From: Rhynchopus euleeides | Taxonomy: Eukaryota; Euglenozoa; Diplonemea; Diplonemida; Diplonemidae | Assembly: GCA_963210315.1 (NCBI GenBank) | Contig: OY723249.1 | Location: forward strand, 2,294,569-2,358,568 | DNA: 64,000 bases | Reading direction: 5' to 3' | In this document: one piece after another, positions 1 through 8,157 of the stretch | How positions within the stretch are numbered: position 1 is the first letter of the stretch | Layout: the number at the start of each line of letters is the position of its first letter | The notes under the pieces: model-generated | Seen by the model: only the letters and a program-made list of their open reading frames with translations | Told to the model about the DNA's origin: nothing | Database searches by the model: none | Made by a program: the position numbers and the translations under genes

Positions 1-890
1 CGCACCAGCGTGTCGGTTGACTCGTGTCTCGTCAGGAACCGCAGTTCGTCCAGGGGTACCTTCTGTCGGATCAGGTGCTGAGCTGCCCCCCTCCGGAGCG
101 AGTGAGACGTCAGGTCCTTGTTGACTCGTTGCAGTGCCTTCCCGATGTGGCTGGAGGTGATACACGACCGGAACAGTAGTGCGTGTGGGTCCGTCAGCGC
201 CGTCAGCCTGTCTCGCAGAACTGCCGTAAGGTCGTCCGGCAGGTGGTGGCCCGTGAACCGCCCCAGCTTGAAAGGGTCGCCCTTGGTCTCGTGCCAGTGT
301 ACCGCCACGATCCCGTCCTCCCGGATGTGTACCTCGCTCTTCTTGAGACGTAACACGTCGGACGCCCGTCCCGCCGTGACCCAGCACATGGCAATCGCCA
401 ACCTCCGTAGGGGTTGCTGCTCGCGCTCCAACGCTGCGGAAACTTCCGCCGGCTGTGCGGGGCGGGCCTGGCTGCTTGGCACTAGTGCGCCCGCCCGCCG
501 CAAACTGCGTCGGTAGTCCTGGAGGAGCTGAGATTCGGCGATGCGGATGTTGCTGATTCGCCTCAGCGCCCCCGCCACGTCCATGGTATATTGAAGGGCT
601 GAGCTGTGGCTGATGCCATCCAGCTCCCTCTTCTTCTCCACCCACAGAATCAGCGCCATGTCGGGGTTGAGCGCCTCTCCATTCTTTTCCTCCCATCCCC
701 TCTTGAACTCCGTATACCTCCGCAGCGTGCTCTGCATACTCTTCCAGTACGGCCCCGAAACTGCGTTTCCCAGCGTCTCCTGCGCCGCGTTGATCACACG
801 TGTCTGCTGGTGGTCTGGAAGGGATGTCTCTTGCTGTCGCGGCCTGCCGCCTTGCCTCGGGGGGGGGAAAAGGAGATCTTCGTAGGAGAG
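1..890 (-). CDS. Tyrosine recombinase (integrase) of YR retroelement, 3' truncated
   Basis: The minus-strand frame stays open from the gag UGA stop (893-891) to the window edge with no further stop. It aligns throughout with the recombinase at 21465-22424. Visible catalytic features are the box I arginine in TAGRASDVLRL (about base 375), the HSLRRG motif (about 104-87) and the downstream histidine in LTRHEST. The tyrosine falls just off the edge. The shared middle segment includes a GDPFKLGRFTG block. The first methionine (WKSMQ) lies inside the conserved N-terminal region, so independent initiation would lose conserved sequence. Readthrough of the gag UGA is therefore the likelier mode of expression. 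It would act on the circular cDNA for integration, as in DIRS/Ngaro/VIPER elements. Confidence 0.85.
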
Positions 891-893
891 TCA
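891..893 (-). other. Candidate UGA readthrough site between gag and YR
   Basis: On the minus strand the codons read AGC CAG TGA CTC TCC. The recombinase continues in the same frame for at least 297 codons. The UGA-CU context is a known leaky-stop context in other systems. The same CAG-TGA-CT arrangement occurs in the other element at 21462. UGA is a genuine stop in this genome: it ends the genes at 13889, 41734 and 47562. Confidence 0.55.
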
Positions 894-1958
894 CTGGCTC
901 CGCCCTTTCCCCCCCTTTCCACCCTTTCCCGGGGCAGGGCGTCCCCCGTCGCGGTCGCGGTTCCGTCTGTCGTAGTCCCTCTCCCTGCCCCTAGGCAGGG
1001 AGACCGCGGCCCTGTCCCGGGAGTACGCCGCGCGTGCACTGTCAGGCATGTCTCCCGCTGCCTTCGCTGCTGCCTCGATCTGCTCTACGAAACGCGAGTG
1101 AGTCTTCACGTCAAACCCCTGCACCGTGCATATCTTGGCCCTCTTCACGTACGTATCGCGGTATGACTTACCCCACGGCCCCAGGACCATGTTCCCTGTC
1201 AGCGAGATGATCTGCTTGTGGATGATGACCATCAGCTCCGCATTTTCCGCAGGGTCAGGCTTCAGGGCGGCGAGCGCGTCGTCGAGCGTCTCCAGTGCCT
1301 CAAGCGCTTGCTGCTCGAAACTGCGAGCTCCGGTGTGCGGCAGCGAGTACTCCCGGAGCGCCTTCCCCACCTCCGCACGGATCAGCGTCCTCACCTGGGG
1401 GACCTCCACATTTTTCCAGGTGGACACGACGTGCGGAGAGAACCCCTTTGGCAGGGCCATTGCCTCCTGCGCCTCCAGCCTGTCCAGTCGCCCCCCCAGC
1501 CCCAGAATCAGGTCGCGAAGTTCCTGGAATTGCTGCTGTGTTGTGAGGGGCTGTCCGGGAGGTTGCGGACCTCCAGGGGCGGGGAGAGGTCCCCCAGGGG
1601 CCTGGGGTCCGTCTTGCGACACCGACGACGTGTCAGTCACTACATCTGCGGGCAGGTCGTCGGCGCCGCCCATCGCCCGGATCCACTCGCAAACAGGGCA
1701 TGTCCACCCCGGAGCCTGGACGTTGTCCACGAACGCGTCCCGTGCGGGCCCCGGGGGAATGTGCGCCCGGAGGCAGGTCACCGTGGCTGAGTGGCCGCAG
1801 CGCCAGCATGTGATCGCCGTACCGTGCGCCGTCGTGCATGTGGGGAACACACACCCGGGTGCCGAGTCTGCGGGGCTACCCGCCGCCAGGGTAGCGGGCA
1901 CCTCCGACCACTCCACATCCCCCACGTGGACCGGGAAGTCGTCCCGTGTCGCCGCCAT
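891..1958 (-). CDS. Gag-like protein of YR retroelement (355 aa)
   Basis: ATG at 1958, stop UGA at 893-891. Residues about 35-95 form a cysteine/histidine-rich finger (CVFPTC, then CWRCGH, then WTCPVC) resembling a RING/PHD-type zinc module. A proline/glycine linker follows (about 115-140), then a short coiled coil (about 142-165). A conserved gag-core segment begins at GFSPHVVSTWKNVEVP, and a basic Arg/Asp/Gly-rich tail ends in GKGGKGRSQ, suited to RNA binding. The finger, the FSPH..TW core and the basic tail recur in the same order in the gag at 20349-21464, which confirms homology. It presumably packages element RNA. The stop codon is followed in frame by the recombinase. Confidence 0.8.
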   Translation of the reverse strand: MAATRDDFPVHVGDVEWSEVPATLAAGSPADSAPGCVFPTCTTAHGTAITCWRCGHSATVTCLRAHIPPGPARDAFVDNVQAPGWTCPVCEWIRAMGGADDLPADVVTDTSSVSQDGPQAPGGPLPAPGGPQPPGQPLTTQQQFQELRDLILGLGGRLDRLEAQEAMALPKGFSPHVVSTWKNVEVPQVRTLIRAEVGKALREYSLPHTGARSFEQQALEALETLDDALAALKPDPAENAELMVIIHKQIISLTGNMVLGPWGKSYRDTYVKRAKICTVQGFDVKTHSRFVEQIEAAAKAAGDMPDSARAAYSRDRAAVSLPRGRERDYDRRNRDRDGGRPAPGKGGKGGKGRSQ

Positions 1959-1998
1959 TTCGCTCCGGGCCCCCCGACCTGTCCCTCACCGACTGCTT

Positions 1999-2625
1999 GA
2001 GGTGCTTCTACGGCGTCTCCTACACGGGTGCAACGGTGTTCCCTACACGGGTTGTGTGCCCCTCGGGCTTGAAGTGCTCCTACGGCGTCTCCTACACGGG
2101 TGCAACGGCGTTCCCTACACGGGTTGTGTGCCCCTCGGGCTTGAAGTGCTCCTAACGGCGTTCCCTACACGGGTGCTACGGCGTTCCCTACACGGGTTGT
2201 GTGCCCCTCGGGCTTGAAGTGCTCCTAACGGCGTTCCCTACACGGGTGCTACGGCGTTCCCTACACGGGTTGTGTGCCCCTCGGGCTTGAAGTGCTTCTA
2301 CGGCGTTCCCTACACGGGTGCAACGGCGTTCCCTACACGGGTTGTGTGCCCCTCGGGCTTGAAGTGCTCCTACGGCGTCTCCTACACGGGTGCTACGGCG
2401 TTCCCTACACGGGTGCAGCGGCGTTCCCTACACGGGTTGTGTGCCCCTCGGGCTTGAAGTGCTCCTACGGCGTCTCCTACACGGGTGCTACGGCGTTCCC
2501 TACACGGGTTGTGTGCCCCTCGGGCTTGAAGTGCTCCTACGGCGTTCCCTACACGGTGCTACGGCGTTCCCTACACGGGTTTTGTGCCCCTCGGGCTTGA
2601 AATGCTCCGGCGTTTCCTACACGGT
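1999..2625. repeat. Tandem array, about 72-bp unit, upstream of gag
   Basis: About eight copies of a unit of about 72 bp, recognisable by the recurring GTGCCCCTCGGGCTTGAA at about 2056, 2127, 2200, 2272, 2345, 2440, 2512 and 2585. Each unit contains one to three copies of a shorter motif, ACGGCGTTCCCTACACGGGT, so the array is hierarchical and units differ by whole sub-units. It begins about 40 bases upstream of the gag ATG. The placement mirrors the unrelated array in front of gag at 19211-20346. Confidence 0.9.
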
Positions 2626-2669
2626 TGTTGTGCCCAATTTTTTCTTCAGATTTGACAACCAGGTTTAGC

Positions 2670-2685
2670 GTGGCCTTACCTTGTC
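2670..2685 (-). promoter_or_regulatory. Splice-donor-like motif in retroelement leader
   Basis: The minus strand reads GACAAG|GTAAGGCCAC. The other element's leader has GACAG|GTAAGGTCAC at 19051-19064, at the same relative place ahead of its array. Nothing else in the surrounding leader is obviously shared, which suggests functional constraint. A spliced gag leader is inferred, not shown. Confidence 0.4.
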
Positions 2686-2863
2686 GTCCGTCAAATCCTC
2701 CTGATGATTGTCTGGAAAAACCCAGTGATGTGTTTTGCCTGAAGTGCAGAGGTGAGGTGGAGCAGGTGGAGCACGAAACAGAAGTGATCATGAGTCAGAG
2801 GCCAGTAAGCAGTCCCGAGTCCGTCGCGTCTCTGTAGCATTTCCCGTACCACACAAGTGTGTT

Positions 2864-3667
2864 ATGTGCAAAAAGAATGCCCTGTGCGTCACGGGCGCGG
2901 GCTGCAGCACTGAGAGTGGCATCCCTGACTACAGGTCGCCTGGGGGAAGCTATTCTGTGGGGCACAAGCCCATGACACACCAGCAGTTCATGACGAACGA
3001 ACACCAGCGGCGGAGGTATTGGACCCGCGCCTACCTTGCGTGGCCCAGCTTCAGCGCACGCGAACCCAACGACTGCCACCAGGGGCTGTCGCGGCTGCAG
3101 GATGCAGGGGTCGTCGGGCACATCATCACGCAGAACGTGGATGGCCTGCACCGGGGCAGGCGTGTGGTGGATCTGCACGGGAGGCTCGACCAGGTCATCT
3201 GCATGGACTGCGGGCGCACGACGCCCCGTGGGGAGTGGCATGCTGACATCTCGGCTTACAACCCAGGGCTGGCCACGCAGCTGGACCCCGCTGCCAGCCT
3301 GATGGACCGCAGTGACGGCGATGCGGAGGTTGGTGACGACGTGGTGGAGGACTTCCGCATGCCGCCCTGCCGGAGCTGTTCCGGGTTGCGCACGAAGCCC
3401 CACGTGGTTCTGTTTGGGGACAACGTGCCCCTGCCCAGGGTAGAGCGCTGTTTCGAGCTGGTCAGGGCGTCCTCCTCGGTCGTCGTGTGCGGGTCGTCGC
3501 TTGCGGTGTTCTCCAGCTGGCGGTTTGTGAAGGAGGCGCACCGTCTCGGCCTGCCGATACATGTCATCAACATCGGCCATACCCGTGCTGACGACATCGC
3601 GGCGGAAAAAATCGAGGCAAAGGCGGGTGACGCAATCAGTTCTCTTGCCGCTCTGCTTGCTCCATAG
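2864..3667 (+). CDS. SIRT4-type sirtuin, NAD-dependent protein deacylase/ADP-ribosyltransferase
   Basis: 267 aa. It shows the sirtuin NAD-binding motif GAGCSTESGIPDYRS (residues about 12-26), TQNVDGLH (about 89-96), the catalytic histidine in VDLHGRL, two zinc-binding cysteine pairs (CMDCG and CRSC), HVVLFGDNVP, and the C-terminal block PIHVINIGHTRADD. The last block and the overall spacing are characteristic of class II (SIRT4-like) sirtuins, which are usually mitochondrial and act as lipoamidase/deacylase or ADP-ribosyltransferase. The family motif is normally GAGIS; here a Cys replaces the Ile. The protein begins only about 11 residues before the Rossmann motif, shorter than usual, and no targeting presequence is visible, so an upstream exon or start may be missing. 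An acceptor-like ACCACACAAG ends at 2857. The gene is divergent from the retroelement on its left. Confidence 0.88.
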   Translation: MCKKNALCVTGAGCSTESGIPDYRSPGGSYSVGHKPMTHQQFMTNEHQRRRYWTRAYLAWPSFSAREPNDCHQGLSRLQDAGVVGHIITQNVDGLHRGRRVVDLHGRLDQVICMDCGRTTPRGEWHADISAYNPGLATQLDPAASLMDRSDGDAEVGDDVVEDFRMPPCRSCSGLRTKPHVVLFGDNVPLPRVERCFELVRASSSVVVCGSSLAVFSSWRFVKEAHRLGLPIHVINIGHTRADDIAAEKIEAKAGDAISSLAALLAP

Positions 3668-4411
3668 CGACGTTCTGGGTATTTTTCTGGTGTGCCGGCC
3701 ATGATACACATCAACAACAAACCCGATCTCATGCTGCTTGTGACTGATTTGGTTGGCGACTGCCTTGGGCCGAAGGGTTCGGCTTTCTTTTCGGTGAAAA
3801 CGTCAAATGCAGCTCTCTCAGCACGTGGTATTTATATCATTCCTGTGGGCCTTCACCCCAGCAATTTTGCCTTTCTGGCAATTTATCCGTGTTTCTCCCA
3901 CAAAACAAACGAGAGAAATGCACCAAAAAGCCACTCACCGGCACGCGTCGCTTCAGGCCCTCTTCGTTGCGGATCCACTTGACACACGTGCCCCTTCTCC
4001 CTCTGAGCCCTCTGATGGGGGTCGCTGTACCTGGCTAGCCTCTATTCTGTTTCGTTCGTTCCCTGCCCCCTGCCCGTGTGTTGTGTAGATGCGGGGCTTT
4101 CTGCATGTTCGAGTGGACGGCACCCCATTGCCTTTCCTTTTCTAACCCTCTGTGCTGATGTGCGTGGGGAGTGGTGATGTGCCGCTATACACGAGAGACA
4201 TACAGATCCCCAAACTGCATCTATTCACGGCATGCCGAAGCTTGCAGCCGCGAGGGCTGCACCACTCAAGAATTCAGACAAACTGGACAGGCTATACTGA
4301 CACCCCCCCGGTCTCTCTTGTCCGTCTGCCCCCCCTCCCACACGCCACTGCAACGCACCCCACCCTTCCACCACACTCGCAGTGTTTCTGTGACAAGCGT
4401 ATCATATAAAC
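3668..4411. other. Intergenic region, sirtuin to ATIC
   Basis: No coding signal. A pyrimidine/C-rich tract (about 4298-4380) ends in CACACTCGCAG at 4382, 29 bases before the ATIC ATG. This looks like a polypyrimidine tract and 3' splice acceptor (trans- or cis-splicing). Confidence 0.5.
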
Positions 4412-6594
4412 ATGTCGAAGCGCACATCGTCTGGTCTGGAGAAGAAGAGCCGCGTGGCCCTCCTGTCCGTCTTCGACAAGTCGGGCCTGGTTGACCTGGG
4501 CAAGGAGCTCGCCGCTCTGGGTGTGTCGCTGTGCGCCAGCGGTGGTACGTCGAAGGCGCTGAAGGGGGCCTCCCTGGCGTGCGACGATGTGTCGGACCTG
4601 ACGAAGGCGCCGGAGATGCTCGGGGGGCGTGTGAAGACCCTCCACCCTGCTGTGCACGGCGGGATCCTGGCGCGTGACACCGACCAGGACATGGGCGAGC
4701 TGGCCAACCGTGAGTACCGCGCCATCGACTTCGTGTTCTGCAACCTGTACCCCTTCCTGGAGGTGACGAAGAAGGAGGGTGTGAAGATCGAGCAGGCGGT
4801 CGAGGAGGTCGACATCGGTGGTGTGACGCTGCTGCGCGCTGCCGCGAAGAACCACGCGCGTGTGACCGTGGTGTGCGACCCGACGGACTACCCTGCCCTG
4901 CTGAAGGAGCTCAAGGAGCAGGGCGAGGTGTCGCTTGAGACGCGCAAGCGCCTGGCGGTGAAGGCCTTCGAGCACACCGCGCAGTACGACGCGGCGATCT
5001 CGCAGTGGTTCCGCGCACAGTACCTCGGGCAGAGCGTGGCCCAGCCCTGCCAGATGCAGCTGCGTTACGGGTGCAACCCCCACCAGAAGCCCGCCCAGGT
5101 GTGGAGCGAGAACGGGCCCCTGCCCCTGACGGTGGTGGCGGGCAGCCCCGGCTACATCAACCTGCTGGACGCCCTGAACAGCTGGGCGCTTGCGAAGGAG
5201 CTGAAGGAGGCTCTGGGCCTCCCCGCCGCGGCGTCGTTCAAGCACGTGTCGCCCGCTGGTGCGGCCGTGGGGACCCCCCTGACGGATGAGGAGAAGATTG
5301 TGTGCCAGGTGCAGGACCTGGAGCTGACGCCCCTCGCCTCCGCCTACGCGCGTGCCCGTGGTGCTGACCGTATGTCGTCGTTCGGCGACTGGATTGCTCT
5401 CAGCGACGTGTGCGACGTTGCCACCGCGAAGATCATCTCGCGTGAGGTGTCCGACGGTGTTGTGGCACCCGGCTTCGACAAGGAGGCGCTCGAGATCCTG
5501 AAGAAGAAGAAGGGTGGCAAGTACACGTGCCTTGTCATGGACCCCGCCTTCCAGCCGTCTGCCACGGAGATGCGCACGGTGTACGGCCTGACGCTCCAGC
5601 AGCCGCGCAACGACGCTGTGATCACGAAGGACCTGCTGAACAACGTGGTGACGAAGAAGAAGGAGATCTCCAAGGAGGGCGAGCGCGACATGCTGATCGC
5701 AGCCATCGCGGCGAAGTACACGCAGTCGAACAGCGTCGTCTACGCCGCCAACGGGATGTGCGTTGGTGTGGGTGCGGGTCAGCAGAGCCGCATCCACTGC
5801 ACCCGCCTGGCGGGTGACAAGGCCGACAACTACTGGCTGCGCTTCCACCCCCGTGTCCTGGGGATGAAGTTCAAGTCGGGTACCAAGCGTGCCGACAAGT
5901 CGAACGCCATCGACCTGTTCGTGACGGGCGAGGCCGAGAAGAGCACCGAGACGGAGCGCAAGGACTGGGAGAAGGCCTTCGAGGAGATCCCCAAGTTCTT
6001 CACGGCCGAGGAGCGCAAGGAGTGGCTGCAGAAGGCGACGGGCCGCGCCGTGGCGTCTGACGCCTTCTTCCCCTTCGCGGACAACATGCACCGCGCTGCT
6101 GCGTCTGGCGTGTCGTTCGTTGTGGCCCCCGGTGGCTCTGCCGGTGACGCGGTATGCAGCCTCTCCGGCTCATGTGCAGCATGTGTTGTAACCACCACCA
6201 CCACCACCACCATATGAGCTTACGTTGTGAATTTGGAGCGGAGAGAGAGGCAGATCACACCACCACACGACACAACACCACCTTCGGCATGTTTTTTACC
6301 TTGGGTGGTTGTTGCGTCTTTTGTTTTTTTACGCACACTTGTGAGCAGAAAATGTCACTCCACCACAGCCAAACGTGCTCCGCACACCACTAGCCTCCCC
6401 CATCACAGGAGTTGAGGTTTTGTGTGTGGAAGCGTCAACGCATCACAAACAAAATACGAGTAAAGAGCGGCTGTACTGGAGTGACATTTTTGCCACCACC
6501 ACCATGAACACCACACCCACAGGCCGTGATCTCGACTGCTGACTCCTACAACATGGTGATCTGCCACACGACGCTGCGCCTGTTCCACCACTAG
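4412..6594 (+). CDS. ATIC: Bifunctional AICAR formyltransferase/IMP cyclohydrolase (ATIC/PurH), two exons
   Basis: Catalyses the last two steps of de novo IMP synthesis: 10-formyl-THF-dependent formylation of AICAR to FAICAR, then ring closure to IMP. Exon 1 is 4412-6151 (580 codons) and exon 2 is 6523-6594 (23 codons plus TAG), giving 603 aa, close to animal ATIC (592). The N-terminal MGS-like cyclohydrolase domain (about 12-145) shows ASGGTSKAL and [16 protein letters not shown]. The formyltransferase domain shows RYGCNPHQ, the catalytic Lys-His in [31 protein letters not shown] and [16 protein letters not shown]. The second exon supplies the family's conserved C-terminus, ending TTLRLFHH. 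Reading straight through position 6151 instead gives an unrelated Thr-rich tail. Codon use is strongly G/C-ending. An acceptor-like CGCAG lies 29 bases before the ATG. Confidence 0.97.
6152..6522 (+). other. Spliceosomal intron in ATIC (371 bp)
   Basis: Donor GCG|GTATGC at 6152 and acceptor CACCCACAG|GCC ending at 6522. Removing it keeps phase 0 and joins GSAGDA to [10 protein letters not shown], restoring a gap-free alignment through the last 29 residues of the ATIC family to the FHH terminus. The exon-1 frame without splicing runs to 6217 through a CCA-repeat (Thr-rich) stretch absent from the family. Confidence 0.93.
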
Positions 6595-7918
6595 ACTCAA
6601 ATCAATCACCCCCACCACCCCCCCCTACGAGTTCTTGGCAATTTGCCAACGTCGAGCCCAGTGTCTGTGCCAGGTTGACGTGCCTTTTAGCACTCCCTGA
6701 AAGGAACGCCCCTCTTCCTCTTTTTTGCATCAGCACAGGCGAACTGAATCACACACCCCCCCTACCCACCCGCCCCCCTCCCCCCCCTCTGTTTTCGGTG
6801 TCACAGGTGTTCTGAACGTGCCCTCTCTGACGGGCTATGCAACGTCACGAAGCCCTCTTGGCCTGGTGTTCTGTGTGTGTGTGCGTGTTCGTCTTTACCC
6901 CATCTGTGGGTCAGGGGGAGTAATGTTTTATTTTCGGAAGGAGGACTGGGTCACCCTTGGAGGCTGGCAGCGCCCGCCCTCAATGATGGTTACATCATTG
7001 GTGCCCAGGAGAGAATGGGCTTTGTGACTTTCGACGGCGCCAATCCCGCCGGTATCCCATTGCAAGTCACGCATCCCACGGTATCATAGCAGAAGAGAAG
7101 AAAATAAGAAATTTGGGTTGTGTCCGCCAGGGGGTCGCGTCATCAAGAAGAAAACTCGCATGTTTTATTCGCCGTTCTCCTGCCAATCCGGACCCTCAAC
7201 AGCCAGTGTCGCGTTGTGTTGGGAAGGCACCTCTCTGAAGGGATAACTCATTTGCCACCTGCCCCCCAAACGCCCGCCTCAATTCAACGTGTTTTTTTCA
7301 CGAGGCGGGCGGGGCAAAAAAACCCGGCGGTATGATTCCCCTGAGAGAACAGCTGGATTATTTTTTCGAGTTTGGCGGCGCAGCCAACTGACATGCACGG
7401 AAGAGGCTTTCTGTGCCTTCTTTGTGCTGTGGTCTTGCGCCCCCCACCCCCCGCCCCCCCGCTCATCCTCAGCGGGACACTTGAGGCCCTGCCTCCAGCA
7501 TAAATATCATCCGCCTCGGTGGCAGCCAGCCGTGCCATGCGTCTAGTGTATGTCGTAGGTGTGTGTGATCAGAGGGATTTAGCCATCTGTCTCGTTTATC
7601 CTTTTGGTGTTCCTGCGCCGCATTGTTGTCTCGGGGCCCTGCGGGTGCCCCCTGGCAGAGCAATAGGGGGGGTAGGCGGCGAGAGGGGGGGGGGGTGGGG
7701 CGCAACCAAACCCATGGTGGGGTGTGCGGGGGCAGTTGCGTGATCCCATCGCAACAACGCAGGAAGGGCAGAAGGGCGAAGGGAGGACTCTCCCCCCCAC
7801 CGTCCCTTCATCCCCGCATCCCAGCACCCCACTCCCTTCATTGGCGTGCCGGCTGCGGAGCATTGTGCCCCAACCACTGTAAGCATCAACCACTCAACAG
7901 CAGGTATCTCACCGTTGT
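6595..7918. other. Intergenic region, ATIC to 78-aa protein gene
   Basis: About 1.3 kb of C-, T- and G-rich low-complexity DNA (for example G runs at about 7680-7700). No conserved ORF, tRNA or repeat family recognised. CAACAGCAG ending at 7903 is an acceptor-like site 15 bases before the next ATG. Confidence 0.5.
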
Positions 7919-8155
7919 ATGCGCAACAAGCACAGGCTCGGCCCTGAGCCGGGTGAGGACTATTGGGTATGGTTCATCAGGGAGTACGGGATCCCGGGGG
8001 TGATCTTCTGCGCGATGGTGTGGTACCTCTGGACGTCCGTGGTGCGCCCAGCGGTGCAGCTGCGCATCTGGAAGGACATCACGCGGGAGGAGATGGACGG
8101 CCCTCCGATGCCGCTGGACGGGCCGCCGGAGGAGATCCCGCTGAAGGAGGAATAG
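7919..8155 (+). CDS. Small single-pass membrane protein (78 aa), unknown
   Basis: ATG at 7919, TAG at 8153-8155. Codon use is G/C-ending like the surrounding genes, supporting a real gene. A hydrophilic N-terminus (to about residue 17) is followed by one hydrophobic, aromatic-rich segment (about 18-43, including IPGVIFCAMVWYLW) and an acidic, proline-rich C-terminus ending in PLKEE. This resembles small accessory subunits of respiratory complexes in size and topology, but I do not recognise the family and make no functional claim. The stop is immediately followed, in another frame, by the coding sequence of the 2OG-Fe(II) oxygenase with almost no spacer. Either the two are separate products, or the junction hides an unrecognised intron or a sequence error. 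Confidence 0.6.
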   Translation: MRNKHRLGPEPGEDYWVWFIREYGIPGVIFCAMVWYLWTSVVRPAVQLRIWKDITREEMDGPPMPLDGPPEEIPLKEE

Positions 8156-8157
8156 GC

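Larger units (their letters stand above)
1..2690 (-). mobile_element. Tyrosine-recombinase retroelement, 5' part, cut by window edge
   Basis: Read on the minus strand, this stretch holds in order a short leader with a splice-donor-like motif, a tandem array (2625-1999), gag (1958-891) and a tyrosine recombinase frame (890 down to base 1). The reverse transcriptase expected next lies beyond the left edge. Gene order and protein similarity match the complete element at 18830-24645, but the DNA is different, so this is a second family. The 5' boundary is uncertain: it must lie between the array and the sirtuin start at 2864, and I see no terminal repeat partner in the window. Confidence 0.8.

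Noticed and set aside
1999..2625. Repetitive peptides (SYTGATAFPTRV-like) encoded across the tandem array on the + strand
   Set aside because: Open in several frames at once because the repeat lacks stops; the array belongs to the leader of the minus-strand retroelement.
4292..6091. 599-codon antisense frame over ATIC
   Set aside because: Produced by G/C-ending codon bias of the real gene; no domain. The same applies to long antisense frames at 39902-41527, 45781-47265, 52376-53782, 56510-57916 and 60806-62404.
6152..6217. Thr-rich C-terminus of ATIC by direct reading
   Set aside because: It reads into the intron; exon 2 restores the conserved family end.
7969..8155. N-terminal extension of the 2OG oxygenase from the ATG at 7969
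   Set aside because: It is the off-frame reading of the 78-aa gene and has Gly/Asp/Ala-rich shadow composition.
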